A stretch of 64,000 nt of DNA from Niallia sp. Man26. Its GTDB lineage: Bacteria > Bacillota > Bacilli > Bacillales > Cytobacillaceae. A program made the translations under genes and the position numbers. This document shows, piece after piece, positions 1-8,991 of this stretch (positions within the stretch are counted from its first letter, which is position 1; each line of letters begins with the position of its first letter). The DNA is taken from contig NZ_CP095744.1 in NCBI RefSeq assembly GCF_022049065.2, forward strand, positions 620,001-684,000. Reading direction: 5' to 3'. The notes below the pieces were generated by a model, which was given only the letters and a program-made list of their open reading frames with translations, was not told the origin of the DNA and made no database searches.

Positions 1-587
1 TAATAAAATGGCGCTGTTTCAGTTAATTGTTTATAAAACGATGAACAGTGGCAGGGGGGGAACTTGTTTTTTCTTTTTCTGTTCTAATAACAGTAACAGG
101 TATTAGTTATGACCAATGTATATGAACTTTTTCAAACTACACATGCTATGAAATGTACTCAGGCCATACTTTAACTTTCCCCTCATTTTCGCCAATACAT
201 GAAGGATTTTAATTGATTTTGTATTTTTTGTTGGAGTGGTTAAATATACAAGGCTTACCTCCTACGATTTTCTTTTAGTATCCTTCTTCCTTAAACTACC
301 GAGTTAGCATAATAGTTAGTTTCACGCTAATCTTTTGTTTCAAATACCAAACCACATCACCTGCTTCCTTTTTACTTTTTTGATACTTAATATTGATTTC
401 CCTTGCAATGGAAAAATTACTTCTTGCTCTTTCCAGATAGCTGGTGAGTTTAATTCGAAAATTATATTAAAAATCACTTGTTGCAAAAAATGCAATCAAG
501 TGATTTTTTCCTTTCTATTTGTAATATTATAGGGTTTGGTACTATATGTTGATGCGGAAGTTTATCCTTATAAATCTAAAATTCTCA
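1..587. other. Intergenic region with a possible gene relic
   Basis: I see no intact gene here. On the minus strand an open frame from about 453 to 340 ends in TGA and reads ELNSPAIWKEQEV and so on. It looks protein-like but has no start and no family I recognise, so it may be the tail of a lost gene. The first 25 bases begin with AAAATGGC, loosely like the dispersed repeat noted at 1359 and 20653. A strong hairpin lies at 470-509. Confidence 0.3.
470..509 (-). terminator. Hairpin terminator after the immunity gene
   Basis: The arms AAAATCACTTG and CAAGTGATTTT enclose an inner TTGCA/TGCAA stem. T-rich tracts flank both sides, so it can work in both directions. It sits about 80 bases past the SMI1-type gene on the minus strand. 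Confidence 0.6.
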
Positions 588-1049
588 TCACAATAGAGTG
601 GTTTCAAGAGCATTACTTAACATAGTATCAAAACTTTCAAATGACTCCATTAAAGTTCCTGAAGGCTTATCAAGTTCAACATATAAACCTTCTTTTTGAT
701 CATAACAATACCATGCTGTATCAGAATCACCAAAAAATATATACTGTTTTTGCCAATCATTTTCATGCCAAAGCTCATTAGTTTCAATAAACCCATGGAT
801 GTCTTCTTTTACTTCTCTATCAAGTAAGTTTTCATCAACACCATATATTACTAAACCATTAAAATCTAATCCGTTTATGTTCTTTAGAAATTCAATATAC
901 GAGCTAGGTAATACAACATCGCCTAATTCATCCTTAATTTTATGATTCATTTTAATAATTTCAGCATCTGCTACTGGACTTCTAAGTGAAGAACCATACT
1001 TTTCTTCTATTTTTCTAATATCGTCCAAAAATTTCGTCCATTGGAACAT
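588..1049 (-). CDS. SMI1/KNR4-family immunity-type protein
   Basis: This 153-residue acidic cytoplasmic protein resembles the SMI1/KNR4 (YrhA-like) superfamily. The visible marks are the LPSSYIEFLKNINGLDFNGL segment (residues about 47-66) and the later IFFGDSDTAWYCYD strand pair. In bacteria these proteins commonly act as immunity proteins that bind and block the nuclease domain of a polymorphic toxin. The gene lies directly downstream of an HNH toxin relic on the same strand, which fits an old toxin-immunity pair. The start is supported by GAAGGGAAGAG seven to eight bases upstream. Because the toxin is truncated, this may be a solitary immunity gene kept against neighbours' toxins. The family call is from sequence feel and context, not from a search. 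Confidence 0.7.
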   Translation of the reverse strand: MFQWTKFLDDIRKIEEKYGSSLRSPVADAEIIKMNHKIKDELGDVVLPSSYIEFLKNINGLDFNGLVIYGVDENLLDREVKEDIHGFIETNELWHENDWQKQYIFFGDSDTAWYCYDQKEGLYVELDKPSGTLMESFESFDTMLSNALETTLL

Positions 1050-1108
1050 ATCTACTCTTCCCTTCTTTCAAAAGGTTTTGGCGGGTGTATCTCATCTTTA
1101 TACATAGG

Positions 1109-1390
1109 TCAATTTATTGTAATACTTTGTTTTGGTGATAAGCCTTTATTCAAAGAGTTTTGTTCATTAGTAACCGATTTATGAAAAGTATCATTATTTA
1201 TCAGTACTAAGTTAACAAAATCATTTGTTCCTCCATCATCTAAAGGTAAATTGTGATGTACTTGCCAATCCTTTATATAACAGTGCCTGTTACGTAGTTT
1301 TCTAACTAACATTCTGTCACTATCCAGTCCGACTGTTCCATAAGAAATGGTCTTGCATATATTACAGGAATGCTGCCATATTTGTGACAT
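1109..1390 (-). pseudogene. Truncated HNH nuclease toxin C-terminus
   Basis: The frame encodes WQVHHNLPLDDGG, then TNDFVNLVLINND and HKSVTNEQNS. This is the HNH fold seen at the C-terminus of LXG and WapA-like polymorphic toxins: the paired histidines, the DDGGTNDFxNLVLI segment and a final His. The N-terminal trafficking and linker regions are missing. Upstream the frame runs through the hairpin terminator of the SDR gene, so no natural start remains, and no good ribosome binding site precedes the Met at 1390. I read it as the 3-prime stub of a toxin gene whose front was deleted, next to its immunity gene. A dispersed 24-base repeat overlaps the truncated end. Confidence 0.65.
1359..1382. 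repeat. Dispersed 24-base repeat, copy 1
   Basis: Reads ATATTACA-G-GAATGCTGCCAT-A-TT. It matches 22 of 24 bases at 20653-20676, which differs at the two bases set off by hyphens. This copy lies at the broken end of the HNH toxin relic. Confidence 0.5.
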
Positions 1391-1408
1391 AAGAAAGTAA
1401 TACAAAAT

Positions 1409-1434
1409 AAGGAGTAGAAATACATCTACTCCTT
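1409..1434 (-). terminator. Terminator of the SDR gene
   Basis: An AAGGAGTAGA/TCTACTCCTT stem with a six-base loop is followed on the minus strand by TATTTTG. It lies about 30 bases past the dehydrogenase stop. Confidence 0.65.
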
Positions 1435-1461
1435 TTGCTTGCTTTTTCAATATTTATTATT

Positions 1462-2229
1462 TTAAACGTTATATAAACCACCATCAATAGTATAAGAAGA
1501 TGAAGTAACGTAAGAAGATTCATCTGATAGTAAAAATGCAATTACATTTGCCACTTCTTCAGGTTCACCATATCGTTTCATCGGAACAGCATCATTATAT
1601 GCATGTTTTGCAGCTTCAGCATCTTCTGAAACATTGGATTCAATATTACGCATCATTTGAGTATTAATGACACCTGGGTTAACAGTATTCACACGGACAT
1701 TATAGGTTGCTGCTTCTAGGGCTGCTACTTTATTAATACCCATTACAGCATGTTTGGATGAATTATATAATACCATACTTGGTGCTCCAGTAAACCCAGC
1801 TACAGATGATGTATTAACAATAGAGCCAGCATTCTGTTGTTTCATCACAGGCAAAACATGTTTAAGACCAAATAACACACCTTTAACATTAATACCATAG
1901 ACAAAATCAAATTCTTTTTCTGTTATTTCTTCAATTAGTTTAGCTGGTCCTTCAACTCCTGCATTATTAACAAAACCATCAATTCGACCAAATTTAGCAA
2001 TTGTTTGGTCTACATAATTTTTAACATTCTCTTCATTCGATACGTCAGTTTGTACAACTAAACTATTATTTTCCGTTAATTGAAGCTCTGCTTGTACCGA
2101 TTCAATTGCTTCTTTGTTTAAATCAACTAGTACTACCTTTGCCCCACCATTCGCTACTTTTTTCACTACTTCTTTCCCTATACCGCCTGCTGCTCCTGTT
2201 ACAATAATAACTTTGTCTTTAAAATTCAT
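1462..2229 (-). CDS. SDR-family NAD(P)-dependent dehydrogenase
   Basis: A 255-residue classical short-chain dehydrogenase/reductase of normal length. The cofactor motif TGAAGGIG is at residues 11-18, NNAG at 88-91, the catalytic serine at about 141, and the active-site pair Tyr155/Lys159 in YNSSK. VDL at 35-37 places an Asp after the second strand, which usually favours NAD(H). The sequence resembles glucose-1-dehydrogenase and 3-oxoacyl-ACP-reductase-like proteins, but the substrate cannot be read. AAGGGG seven bases upstream supports the start. It is monocistronic, with its own terminator at 1409-1434. Confidence 0.9.
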   Translation of the reverse strand: MNFKDKVIIVTGAAGGIGKEVVKKVANGGAKVVLVDLNKEAIESVQAELQLTENNSLVVQTDVSNEENVKNYVDQTIAKFGRIDGFVNNAGVEGPAKLIEEITEKEFDFVYGINVKGVLFGLKHVLPVMKQQNAGSIVNTSSVAGFTGAPSMVLYNSSKHAVMGINKVAALEAATYNVRVNTVNPGVINTQMMRNIESNVSEDAEAAKHAYNDAVPMKRYGEPEEVANVIAFLLSDESSYVTSSSYTIDGGLYNV

Positions 2230-2465
2230 GTTTAAATCCCCTTTTTATATATTTTGAATTGCGATATCTCAAATTAATAATAACATAGGTTATTTTAAAT
2301 AACCAATAATTCAACTCAGATATTTATCATTATCAAAATTCATAATGTTAATTATTGATGTTTGTGTTTTCTTTTTCGAGTTAATGTGTTGAATCTACAT
2401 AAAGATTTTTTTACCTTTGAATATTAAAAGATCCAAGAAATAAAAAACTAGGATTGTTACATAAG

Positions 2466-2494
2466 AAAAGGAGCTGCCGCAGCAGCTCCTTTTA
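2466..2494 (-). terminator. Terminator overlapping a stop codon
   Basis: The arms AAAGGAGCTGC/GCAGCTCCTTT form a very stable hairpin with T-rich flanks. The 3-prime end of the small membrane protein gene, including its TAA stop, is built into it. Confidence 0.75.
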
Positions 2495-2830
2495 AATATC
2501 ACCAATATTTCCTTTTTTCACAGGTCTTATAAAAACTCCTAATTTGACTATAAGTTTAAACATCCAATAAAAGATAAATAAAAGCCCAAACGAGATAACT
2601 GAAAACAGCATTCCACCATGATAAACTGGAATATCTGCAGGAAAACCAAAATAATAATCTCCAAAGCTCTTTTCAAATCGATGACCTACACTAGGAACTA
2701 CAGCAAAAATTATAGTTGATATAAAACTTACTATTGATAATTTTACTTTTTTAGCATTAAATTTATTTAAAATTAAAAATGCTACTATTGCTAAACCGTT
2801 TATTAACAATCCAATAATCAAATCAATCAC
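2492..2830 (-). CDS. Small membrane protein of unknown function
   Basis: A 112-residue protein with three or four predicted membrane segments: residues about 5-22, 32-50 and a longer stretch at 72-98. The tail is basic (RPVKKGN). I do not recognise the family. ACGAGGAGCTTTTAGC upstream gives an acceptable ribosome binding site. It appears to be a single-gene unit. Confidence 0.6.
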   Translation of the reverse strand: MIDLIIGLLINGLAIVAFLILNKFNAKKVKLSIVSFISTIIFAVVPSVGHRFEKSFGDYYFGFPADIPVYHGGMLFSVISFGLLFIFYWMFKLIVKLGVFIRPVKKGNIGDI

Positions 2831-3162
2831 GCTAAAAGCTCCTCGTTTTTTGCCACCAATTTATACTTTCTAAATTATTATAGCAAAAATACCCATTATT
2901 AACATAATCTTATATTAAACTATATTCCTACCATTTTCTATTTAATACAAGTCTTCCCCCCCTCTTATTTCAGGTAAAATTTCTTGAATTAACCCACTAA
3001 ATGCAGTCTTATTATATGGTTTCTAATACATATGTACTGGTCCTATTTTATTATTATTTCAAAAAATTGATTGACAGCATATAAAATTTAACAAAGAATG
3101 AAATGGTAGAGTAATCCATATAATAAATATTCATGCATAATGAACAAAGGGTGATTAAGCCA
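2831..3162. other. Divergent intergenic region
   Basis: AT-rich DNA between divergent genes. I see no convincing operator, RNA or gene. It ends in the AAAGGGTG ribosome binding site (3146-3153) that decides the start of the next gene. Confidence 0.4.
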
Positions 3163-5817
3163 TTGAGAAACATATTTACTATTTACAAAAATGATTGGAT
3201 ACGAATTTTCCAAGCTCCTGTTGCTTTATTTTTAATCATTGCATTAATGATATTGCCTTCCCTCTATGCTTGGTTTAACTTGAAGGCTTCTTGGGATCCA
3301 TATTCCAACACAAGCGGAATTAAGATTGCTATAACCAATGAGGATGAAGGGGCTGTTATTCGTGATAAGGAAGTTCATATTGGGGATGAGATTGTTGCAA
3401 CCTTAAAAGCGAATGATAAGCTTGGCTGGACATTTGTCAGCAAAAAAGAAGCTGATGAAGGGGTCAAAAAAGGTACTTATTACGCAAGTCTCTATATACC
3501 GGATGACTTTTCTGAGAAAATAGGTACGGTGTTAGAGGATAAACAAATAAAACCTGAAATTGAATATACGGTCAACGAGAAATTGAATGCCATTGCTCCA
3601 AAAATGACTTCCAGCGGTGCTTCCACTATTGTACAGTCTGTAAAGGAAAGCTTCGTGGAAACAGTCAGCGAATCTGTTCTGACTATCTTTAATGATGCGG
3701 GAATTAAATTAGAAGAAGAGCTACCTACTATTCGTAATATCGAAAGTAAAATCTTCACACTAGAGGGTGATATTCCTCAAATGGATGCTTTATCTGAGAA
3801 GATTTTAAATCTAGAGGAAAAAATTCCTGAAATAGATGAACAAGCGCAAAAACTTTTAGCGTTAGAATCAGCTATTCCACAATTAAATGAAGCATCTGAA
3901 AATATTTTGTTATTAGAAGAAAAACTACCAGAACTTGAAAAAGTAGGCGAAGGTATTCTTCTGCTTCAGGAAAAAGCTCCTGAAATCGAAAAAGTTGCAG
4001 GAAAAGTAACTGAATTAGAAACTCATTTTTCCGAAATTAGTGATACTGTTTCAAAAGCTGTCACTAATGTCGAAAAGATGCAAGAATTTATTACAACTGC
4101 AAGTGGCTCTTTAGAAGAAATAGAACAAGGCATTACTAATGGGCAACAAATAGCAGAAGCTCTTCCTGATTTTATGGAAGAAAATCAGGAAGCTTTTAAT
4201 ACAATAGGACCTGTGTATAAACAAAACCTGCTCTTATATCAAAAAACAGCGGATGCTGTACATCAGTATGCATCTTTAGTTAAAAGTGGTTCACTATCTG
4301 ATCAAGAAATAACAGAAAAAGCGTCCCTATTAAAGGCACAAGTACAAACAAGTATAGACAGCCTAAATCGTTCCATTGTTTTATTTACGACATTAAACAC
4401 TGCTACTACAAATGGGCAGTCAACACTACAACAAGAAATAACGGACTTGCAATCTTTGCAAACAAATTTTAATAAAGAAAAAGAATTACTTGGTACTATC
4501 CAAGAAAATAAAGAAGCAACAGAGTTGTTAACATTATCTCAAGAAGCTATTAATCTGAGCACTACAATGCTTAATCGTTATGATACGCAAACAGCACCTA
4601 GCATTAATAATGCCCTAGATGCACTGAAAGAAGCGACACAAAATGCTGGGGAAGATTTAAAAAGTGCTCAAGAGAACTTACCGAAACTTAAAGAAATTTT
4701 AGTTACTACAAAGGATTCTCTCACTCTTGCACAGGAAAATTTATCAAAACTTCAAAACAATCTACCTGCAATTGAAAAAGAGGTTAAAGAAGTTTCTAGC
4801 ATCTTTCAAGATAATATTGATGATGTTTTAGAAGGAATAGATAAAGCCGCAGACTTCTATACAGACACATTTCCATCCTTAGAAGAGAAAGTGCATGTAG
4901 CAGCGGACTTTGTGCGTAATGACCTTCCTGAAGCAGAAAAACAACTTTCTAAGGTTGCGTCCATCATTAGAAATGATTTGCCGGGATTGGAAGATTCTGT
5001 TCATAAGGTTGCAAATCTAGTTCGAGAGGAATTACCAGGCCTAAAGGACACCCTTACTAATACAGCAGATTCTATTCGGGATTTTGAAGATAATTATGAT
5101 CTTGGTGAAATTATCTCTCTGTTAAAAAATGATATTAATGAAGAAAGTGATTTTATGGCAAACCCAGTTGTTTTAGATGAACATTCTCTATTTCCAATAC
5201 CTAACTACGGGTCTGCCAATTCACCATTCTACACAACACTAAGTTTATGGGTTGGAGGATTATTACTGATTTCCTTGCTGCGTGTGGATGTCAGAGATCC
5301 AGAAGGAATTTATACTTCTAATCAAATCTATTTTGGTAGAGGTTTAACTTTTCTAACGATTGGATTATTTCAAAGTCTGATTGTTACATTAGGAGATATA
5401 TTCATCTTAAAAGCCTATGTAGCCAATCCAACCGCTTTTGTATTGTCCAGTATTCTTATCAGCATGGTTTTCATGACTATTGTGTATACATTAGTTTCGG
5501 TTTTCGGTAATATCGGAAAAGGAATCGCCATCATCTTCCTTGTATTACAACTATCAGGTGCAGGTGGAACATTCCCGATTCAAGTTGCTCCACCATTCTT
5601 CCAAGCCATAAATCCTTTCTTGCCATTTACGTATGCAATTAACTTATTACGTGAAACAGTTGGTGGAATGGTAAATGAAACAGTTTTTCATACTGTAAGC
5701 ATGTTGCTCCTGTTTGGTGTGGTTGCAATAATAATTGCCGTTTTCCTGAAAAAACCACTTGCTAATGCTACGAAAAAAACGGCAGAAAAAGCTAGATCAA
5801 GCGAAATTATTCACTAA
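3163..5817 (+). CDS. YhgE/Pip-family membrane protein
   Basis: A large protein of the YhgE/Pip (phage infection protein) type with an ABC-2-like membrane core. One N-terminal membrane helix (ALFLIIALMILPSLYAWFNL) leads into a long extracytoplasmic region, then about five helices at the C-terminus. Known members include the Lactococcus phage receptor Pip and proteins encoded with type VII secretion loci; the role here is unknown. The extracellular part holds five exact 17-residue units (LExxxP pattern, bases 3760-4014), then 18-residue units of the type VASIIRNDLPGLEDSVHK near residues 600-650. I chose TTG at 3163 because AAAGGGTG lies about nine bases upstream; the longer ATG at 3133 has no ribosome binding site. 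Monocistronic, with a terminator at 5857. Confidence 0.85.
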   Translation: MRNIFTIYKNDWIRIFQAPVALFLIIALMILPSLYAWFNLKASWDPYSNTSGIKIAITNEDEGAVIRDKEVHIGDEIVATLKANDKLGWTFVSKKEADEGVKKGTYYASLYIPDDFSEKIGTVLEDKQIKPEIEYTVNEKLNAIAPKMTSSGASTIVQSVKESFVETVSESVLTIFNDAGIKLEEELPTIRNIESKIFTLEGDIPQMDALSEKILNLEEKIPEIDEQAQKLLALESAIPQLNEASENILLLEEKLPELEKVGEGILLLQEKAPEIEKVAGKVTELETHFSEISDTVSKAVTNVEKMQEFITTASGSLEEIEQGITNGQQIAEALPDFMEENQEAFNTIGPVYKQNLLLYQKTADAVHQYASLVKSGSLSDQEITEKASLLKAQVQTSIDSLNRSIVLFTTLNTATTNGQSTLQQEITDLQSLQTNFNKEKELLGTIQENKEATELLTLSQEAINLSTTMLNRYDTQTAPSINNALDALKEATQNAGEDLKSAQENLPKLKEILVTTKDSLTLAQENLSKLQNNLPAIEKEVKEVSSIFQDNIDDVLEGIDKAADFYTDTFPSLEEKVHVAADFVRNDLPEAEKQLSKVASIIRNDLPGLEDSVHKVANLVREELPGLKDTLTNTADSIRDFEDNYDLGEIISLLKNDINEESDFMANPVVLDEHSLFPIPNYGSANSPFYTTLSLWVGGLLLISLLRVDVRDPEGIYTSNQIYFGRGLTFLTIGLFQSLIVTLGDIFILKAYVANPTAFVLSSILISMVFMTIVYTLVSVFGNIGKGIAIIFLVLQLSGAGGTFPIQVAPPFFQAINPFLPFTYAINLLRETVGGMVNETVFHTVSMLLLFGVVAIIIAVFLKKPLANATKKTAEKARSSEIIH

Positions 5818-5856
5818 TGGAAAAGTGATGTGTAGAAAAAATGAAGGCTGTATTTT

Positions 5857-5906
5857 AAACCTGTAGTCGAAACACTTTAAATTTGTGTTTCATCTGCAGG
5901 TTTTTT
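5857..5906 (+). terminator. Terminator after the YhgE/Pip gene
   Basis: A long imperfect stem, AAACCTGTAG-TCGAAACAC pairing with GTGTTTCA-TCTGCAGGTTT, is followed by TTTTTT. Confidence 0.8.
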
Positions 5907-6337
5907 CAGCTTATATAGGATAATATACGCAGTTTTGCGCCCCTTATGGTATAGTTGGTTCGGGATACCTACCATCTTTGACTTTCCTGCAAATTACAAG
6001 TGTGGGAAATAGCCAAAAGTATAGCTCTCTTTTTTAAGTATTATGATTAAATAATTTCACTCTTTTTAGTTTCTATATACACTAATTCCTTAAATACACA
6101 GTTACACGCAAATAAATAAATGAGCTTACACTTAAGAACAAGCGTTAATCACTCTTAGAATGAATTTAAATATTATAAAAACAGACTAATCCCTCTTTCA
6201 ATAAAAATTAAACCCACACCAAGTAACCTGGCATGAGTTTCAATAAACTACTATCATATATATTCAATTTCTTAACAGTCACCCTAGAATCCTCTTAATC
6301 CTTATCTCAATAATTACTTGAAGTATTCGATAATAAC
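5907..6337. other. Gene-free stretch
   Basis: About 430 bases with no convincing gene, repeat or RNA. A short open frame around 5935-6030 (QFCAPYGIVGSGYLPS and so on) has no start and is probably chance or a relic. No clear terminator for the minus-strand operon that ends at 6338 was found. Confidence 0.35.
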
Positions 6338-7666
6338 TTATTCTGAGTATGAATTTACCGGCAGCCCTAATCCTAAATTCCCTCGTAATGTATTACTTTC
6401 ATACGCCGTTCGATAGATTCCTCTAGCTTGCAGTTCAGGAATGACATAGGTAACAAAGTCTGTTAGTGAATCTGGCAAAAGCGCAGGCATGATATTGAAT
6501 CCATCAGCAGCACCGTCTCTAACCCATTCTTCCATCTTATCAGCAATTTGAGTTGGGGTTCCAATGGCTATATGATGTCCCCGCGAACCTGCTACCCACT
6601 GATAAGTCTGACGTAATGTCCAGTTTTCTTCTTTTGCTTTCTTTAGTATCATTTCATGCTTGCTTTGGATAGCATTAACAGTCTCTGGAAGTTTGATATC
6701 TGTAAATGTTGTATCGAGCGAAATGCCTGCAAAGTCTATGTCGCCGAAGTATCTGCCTAAAATAGCAAGTCCAGCTTTAGGTATGATCAACTCTTGCAAT
6801 GCTTCATATTTTTCTTGGGCTTCTGCTTCCGTCGCTCCTACTATAGGCATTAATCCTGGCATAATACTTACATCGCTTTTCTTTCGGTTGAAAATCTCCA
6901 TTTGACCTTTTAGGTCATTGTAAAAGGTAATTGCATCCTCTTTATTTGCTTGAGCAGTAAAGACAATCTCCGCATATTTAGCTGCGAATCGCTGACCATC
7001 ACCTGATGACCCTGCTTGTACAATGACTGGATGACCTTGAGGCGATCTTGATACATTTAGCGGCCCTCTAACAGAGAAGAATTCACCTTGATGGTTGATT
7101 TGATGAAACTTGCTTGTATCAATAAACTGTCCTGACTCTTTATCAATCACTAATGTGTCTTCTTCCCACGAATCCCATAGCTTCTTGGATACTTCCATAA
7201 ACTCTGTTGCTCTTCTATAGCGGGCACTGTGTTCTAAATGCTCTGTCTTATTGAAGTTTTCTGCAGTGGAAGCTAGTGATGTCGTAACAACATTCCAACC
7301 TGCACGTCCTGCGCTTATATGATCCAATGATGCAAACTTTCGAGCAACATGAAAAGGTTCTTCATATGTAGTGGATGCTGTTGCAACTAAGCCTATACGG
7401 CTAGTTACAGACGCTAAATAGGCTAACAACGTCATTGGCTCAAATCTAGTTAGAATGTTTGGATGTGAATTTTCATCAACAGACAAGCTATCTGCTAAAA
7501 ATAATAGGTCAAATAACCCTTTTTCTGCAGTCTGTGCGATATCTTTAAAATATGTTAGATTCATAGATGCATTCGGTACAGCATGTGGATGTCTCCATGA
7601 AGCAACATGGTGACCTGTTCCAGCTAGAAACAAACCTAATTTCACCTTTTTTGGTTGTTCGTTCAT
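6338..7666 (-). CDS. LLM-class flavin monooxygenase (YxeK-like)
   Basis: A 442-residue bacterial-luciferase-like monooxygenase of the NtaA/SnaA/DszA subgroup. It is FMNH2-dependent and needs an external flavin reductase. Visible marks are FLADS near residue 56, RFEPMTLLAYLA, the GWNVVTT motif at 123-129 and QAGSSGDGQ. In B. subtilis the yxe-operon homologue YxeK oxidises N-acetyl-S-(2-succino)cysteine and releases the thiol. Here the neighbours are a GNAT, an ABC importer and an M20 deacylase, so the same role is the best guess. It is the last gene of the operon, separated by 180 bases that contain an inverted repeat. AAAGGAGG upstream supports the start. A close paralogue lies at 43792. Confidence 0.88.
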   Translation of the reverse strand: MNEQPKKVKLGLFLAGTGHHVASWRHPHAVPNASMNLTYFKDIAQTAEKGLFDLLFLADSLSVDENSHPNILTRFEPMTLLAYLASVTSRIGLVATASTTYEEPFHVARKFASLDHISAGRAGWNVVTTSLASTAENFNKTEHLEHSARYRRATEFMEVSKKLWDSWEEDTLVIDKESGQFIDTSKFHQINHQGEFFSVRGPLNVSRSPQGHPVIVQAGSSGDGQRFAAKYAEIVFTAQANKEDAITFYNDLKGQMEIFNRKKSDVSIMPGLMPIVGATEAEAQEKYEALQELIIPKAGLAILGRYFGDIDFAGISLDTTFTDIKLPETVNAIQSKHEMILKKAKEENWTLRQTYQWVAGSRGHHIAIGTPTQIADKMEEWVRDGAADGFNIMPALLPDSLTDFVTYVIPELQARGIYRTAYESNTLRGNLGLGLPVNSYSE

Positions 7667-7758
7667 GTTGATTTTCCTCCTTTGCTTTTTAACCCTTTTG
7701 ACAAAAATAAAATCCTTCTTCTATCTGCAGAAGAAAGATCATAACTAGAAGAACAGTA

Positions 7759-7795
7759 CTTCGCAAACATAAATTCGTCGTTTACGCTTGCGAAG
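7759..7795. repeat. Inverted repeat before the monooxygenase gene
   Basis: CTTCGCAA (7759-7766) and TTGCGAAG (7788-7795) are perfect 8-base arms about 90 bases before the monooxygenase start. There is no T-tract, so it is not a normal terminator. It may stabilise or separate the two transcripts, or bind a regulator. Confidence 0.5.
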
Positions 7796-7846
7796 CATTT
7801 ACTTTTATTCAAAAACCGTCCTGTTCAAAACAGTTAGCCGACATCA

Positions 7847-8986
7847 TTATTTCTTATTCAATACATTTACTGCTAGATTAGCAAAATACTCAGACGCAAC
7901 TTTAATCGCGTCTTCCTTTAAATCAAATTGTGGATGATGCCATTCCTGCGGTCCATCTACACCCATCCAAACAAAAAAGCCTGGAATGTATGTTTGATAA
8001 AACGCAAAGTCCTCTCCACCGGCACTAGGCACAGCATCGACAACATTATAGCCAGCTTCGACAGCAGTAGCGCGAACAATTTCCTCCAAGTTGGCATCAT
8101 TATTAACTACTGGTAAATAATCATCCCAAATAAACTCAACAGAACCGCCATTTCCTTGAGCAATCGATTCTGCTAAGTTTTTCATTAGACCAGGAATCGC
8201 TGCTCGTGCTTCAGGCTGGAATGTCCGAACTGTCCCTTCAAGCATTACAACGTCAGGAATGACATTCCATGTGTTTCCTCCATGGATACTTGTAATACTA
8301 ATGACCGCATTATCAAACAAATTCAGTCTTCTAGCAATAATAGTTTGGACAGAGGTTACATATTGACTAGCAATAACAATAGGATCAATCGCGTTATGAG
8401 GAATACCCGCATGCCCGCCTACACCATGGAAATTAATCTTAAATTTATCGACACTTGCCATTAATCCCCCTGATTTTACACCAATAGTACCTACTGGCAA
8501 ATCCGGTTTATTATGCATTCCGAAAATAGAAGAAACTCCTTCTAATGCTCCTTTTTCGACAGCAAGCTTCGCGCCTTGGGCAACTTCCTCTGCTGCTTGG
8601 AAAATAAATCTCACTGTTCCGTGCAGGTTATCCTTCTGCTCATTTAAAAGAATCGCCGCTCCTAATATGGAAACAGTATGGAAATCATGACCACATGCAT
8701 GCATTTTTCCGTCTGTTTTCGATTTAAACGGTACCTTTGTTTCTTCTTTAATTGGCAAGGCATCAATGTCTGAGCGGATTGCAATAGTCGGTCCAGCAAA
8801 CGCACCCTTAACTTCCGCCACAACACCTGTTTCTAAATCAAGAGGTAGAATGGATATATTGTGTTCTTGTAACCACTTTTTAATATGAGCAGTTGTATTA
8901 AATTCTTCAAAAGCAAGCTCTGGATTTTCATGTAAATATCTTCTTTTTCCAATTAAGTCTTCTAATAGTTCATGAGACATTTTCAT
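7847..8986 (-). CDS. M20 metallo-amidohydrolase (YxeP-like deacylase)
   Basis: A 379-residue M20D amidohydrolase of the hippurate/N-acetyl amino acid deacylase type. Metal-site motifs are visible: MHACGHDFH (Cys98, His100), AAEE (Glu133-134), GMHN and GGEDFAFY. In the B. subtilis 2SC pathway YxeP removes the acetyl group from N-acetylcysteine. This gene follows the ABC ATPase gene with only a few bases between them, in the same operon as a GNAT that could install that acetyl group. The product has no signal peptide, so it is cytoplasmic. The start has only a modest AGAGATG site; a second in-frame ATG two codons on is possible. A paralogue lies at 42216. Confidence 0.9.
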   Translation of the reverse strand: MKMSHELLEDLIGKRRYLHENPELAFEEFNTTAHIKKWLQEHNISILPLDLETGVVAEVKGAFAGPTIAIRSDIDALPIKEETKVPFKSKTDGKMHACGHDFHTVSILGAAILLNEQKDNLHGTVRFIFQAAEEVAQGAKLAVEKGALEGVSSIFGMHNKPDLPVGTIGVKSGGLMASVDKFKINFHGVGGHAGIPHNAIDPIVIASQYVTSVQTIIARRLNLFDNAVISITSIHGGNTWNVIPDVVMLEGTVRTFQPEARAAIPGLMKNLAESIAQGNGGSVEFIWDDYLPVVNNDANLEEIVRATAVEAGYNVVDAVPSAGGEDFAFYQTYIPGFFVWMGVDGPQEWHHPQFDLKEDAIKVASEYFANLAVNVLNKK

Positions 8987-8991
8987 GATTA

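Noticed and set aside
335..532. 65-codon plus-strand ORF
   Set aside because: It runs through a terminator hairpin, has no ribosome site and has a low-complexity Phe/Cys-rich product.
1391..1450. N-terminal extension of the HNH ORF
   Set aside because: These codons are the SDR gene's terminator hairpin read through, not protein-coding sequence.
3133..3162. Ten extra codons on the YhgE/Pip protein
   Set aside because: No ribosome site lies before the ATG at 3133, whereas AAAGGGTG is well placed for TTG 3163.
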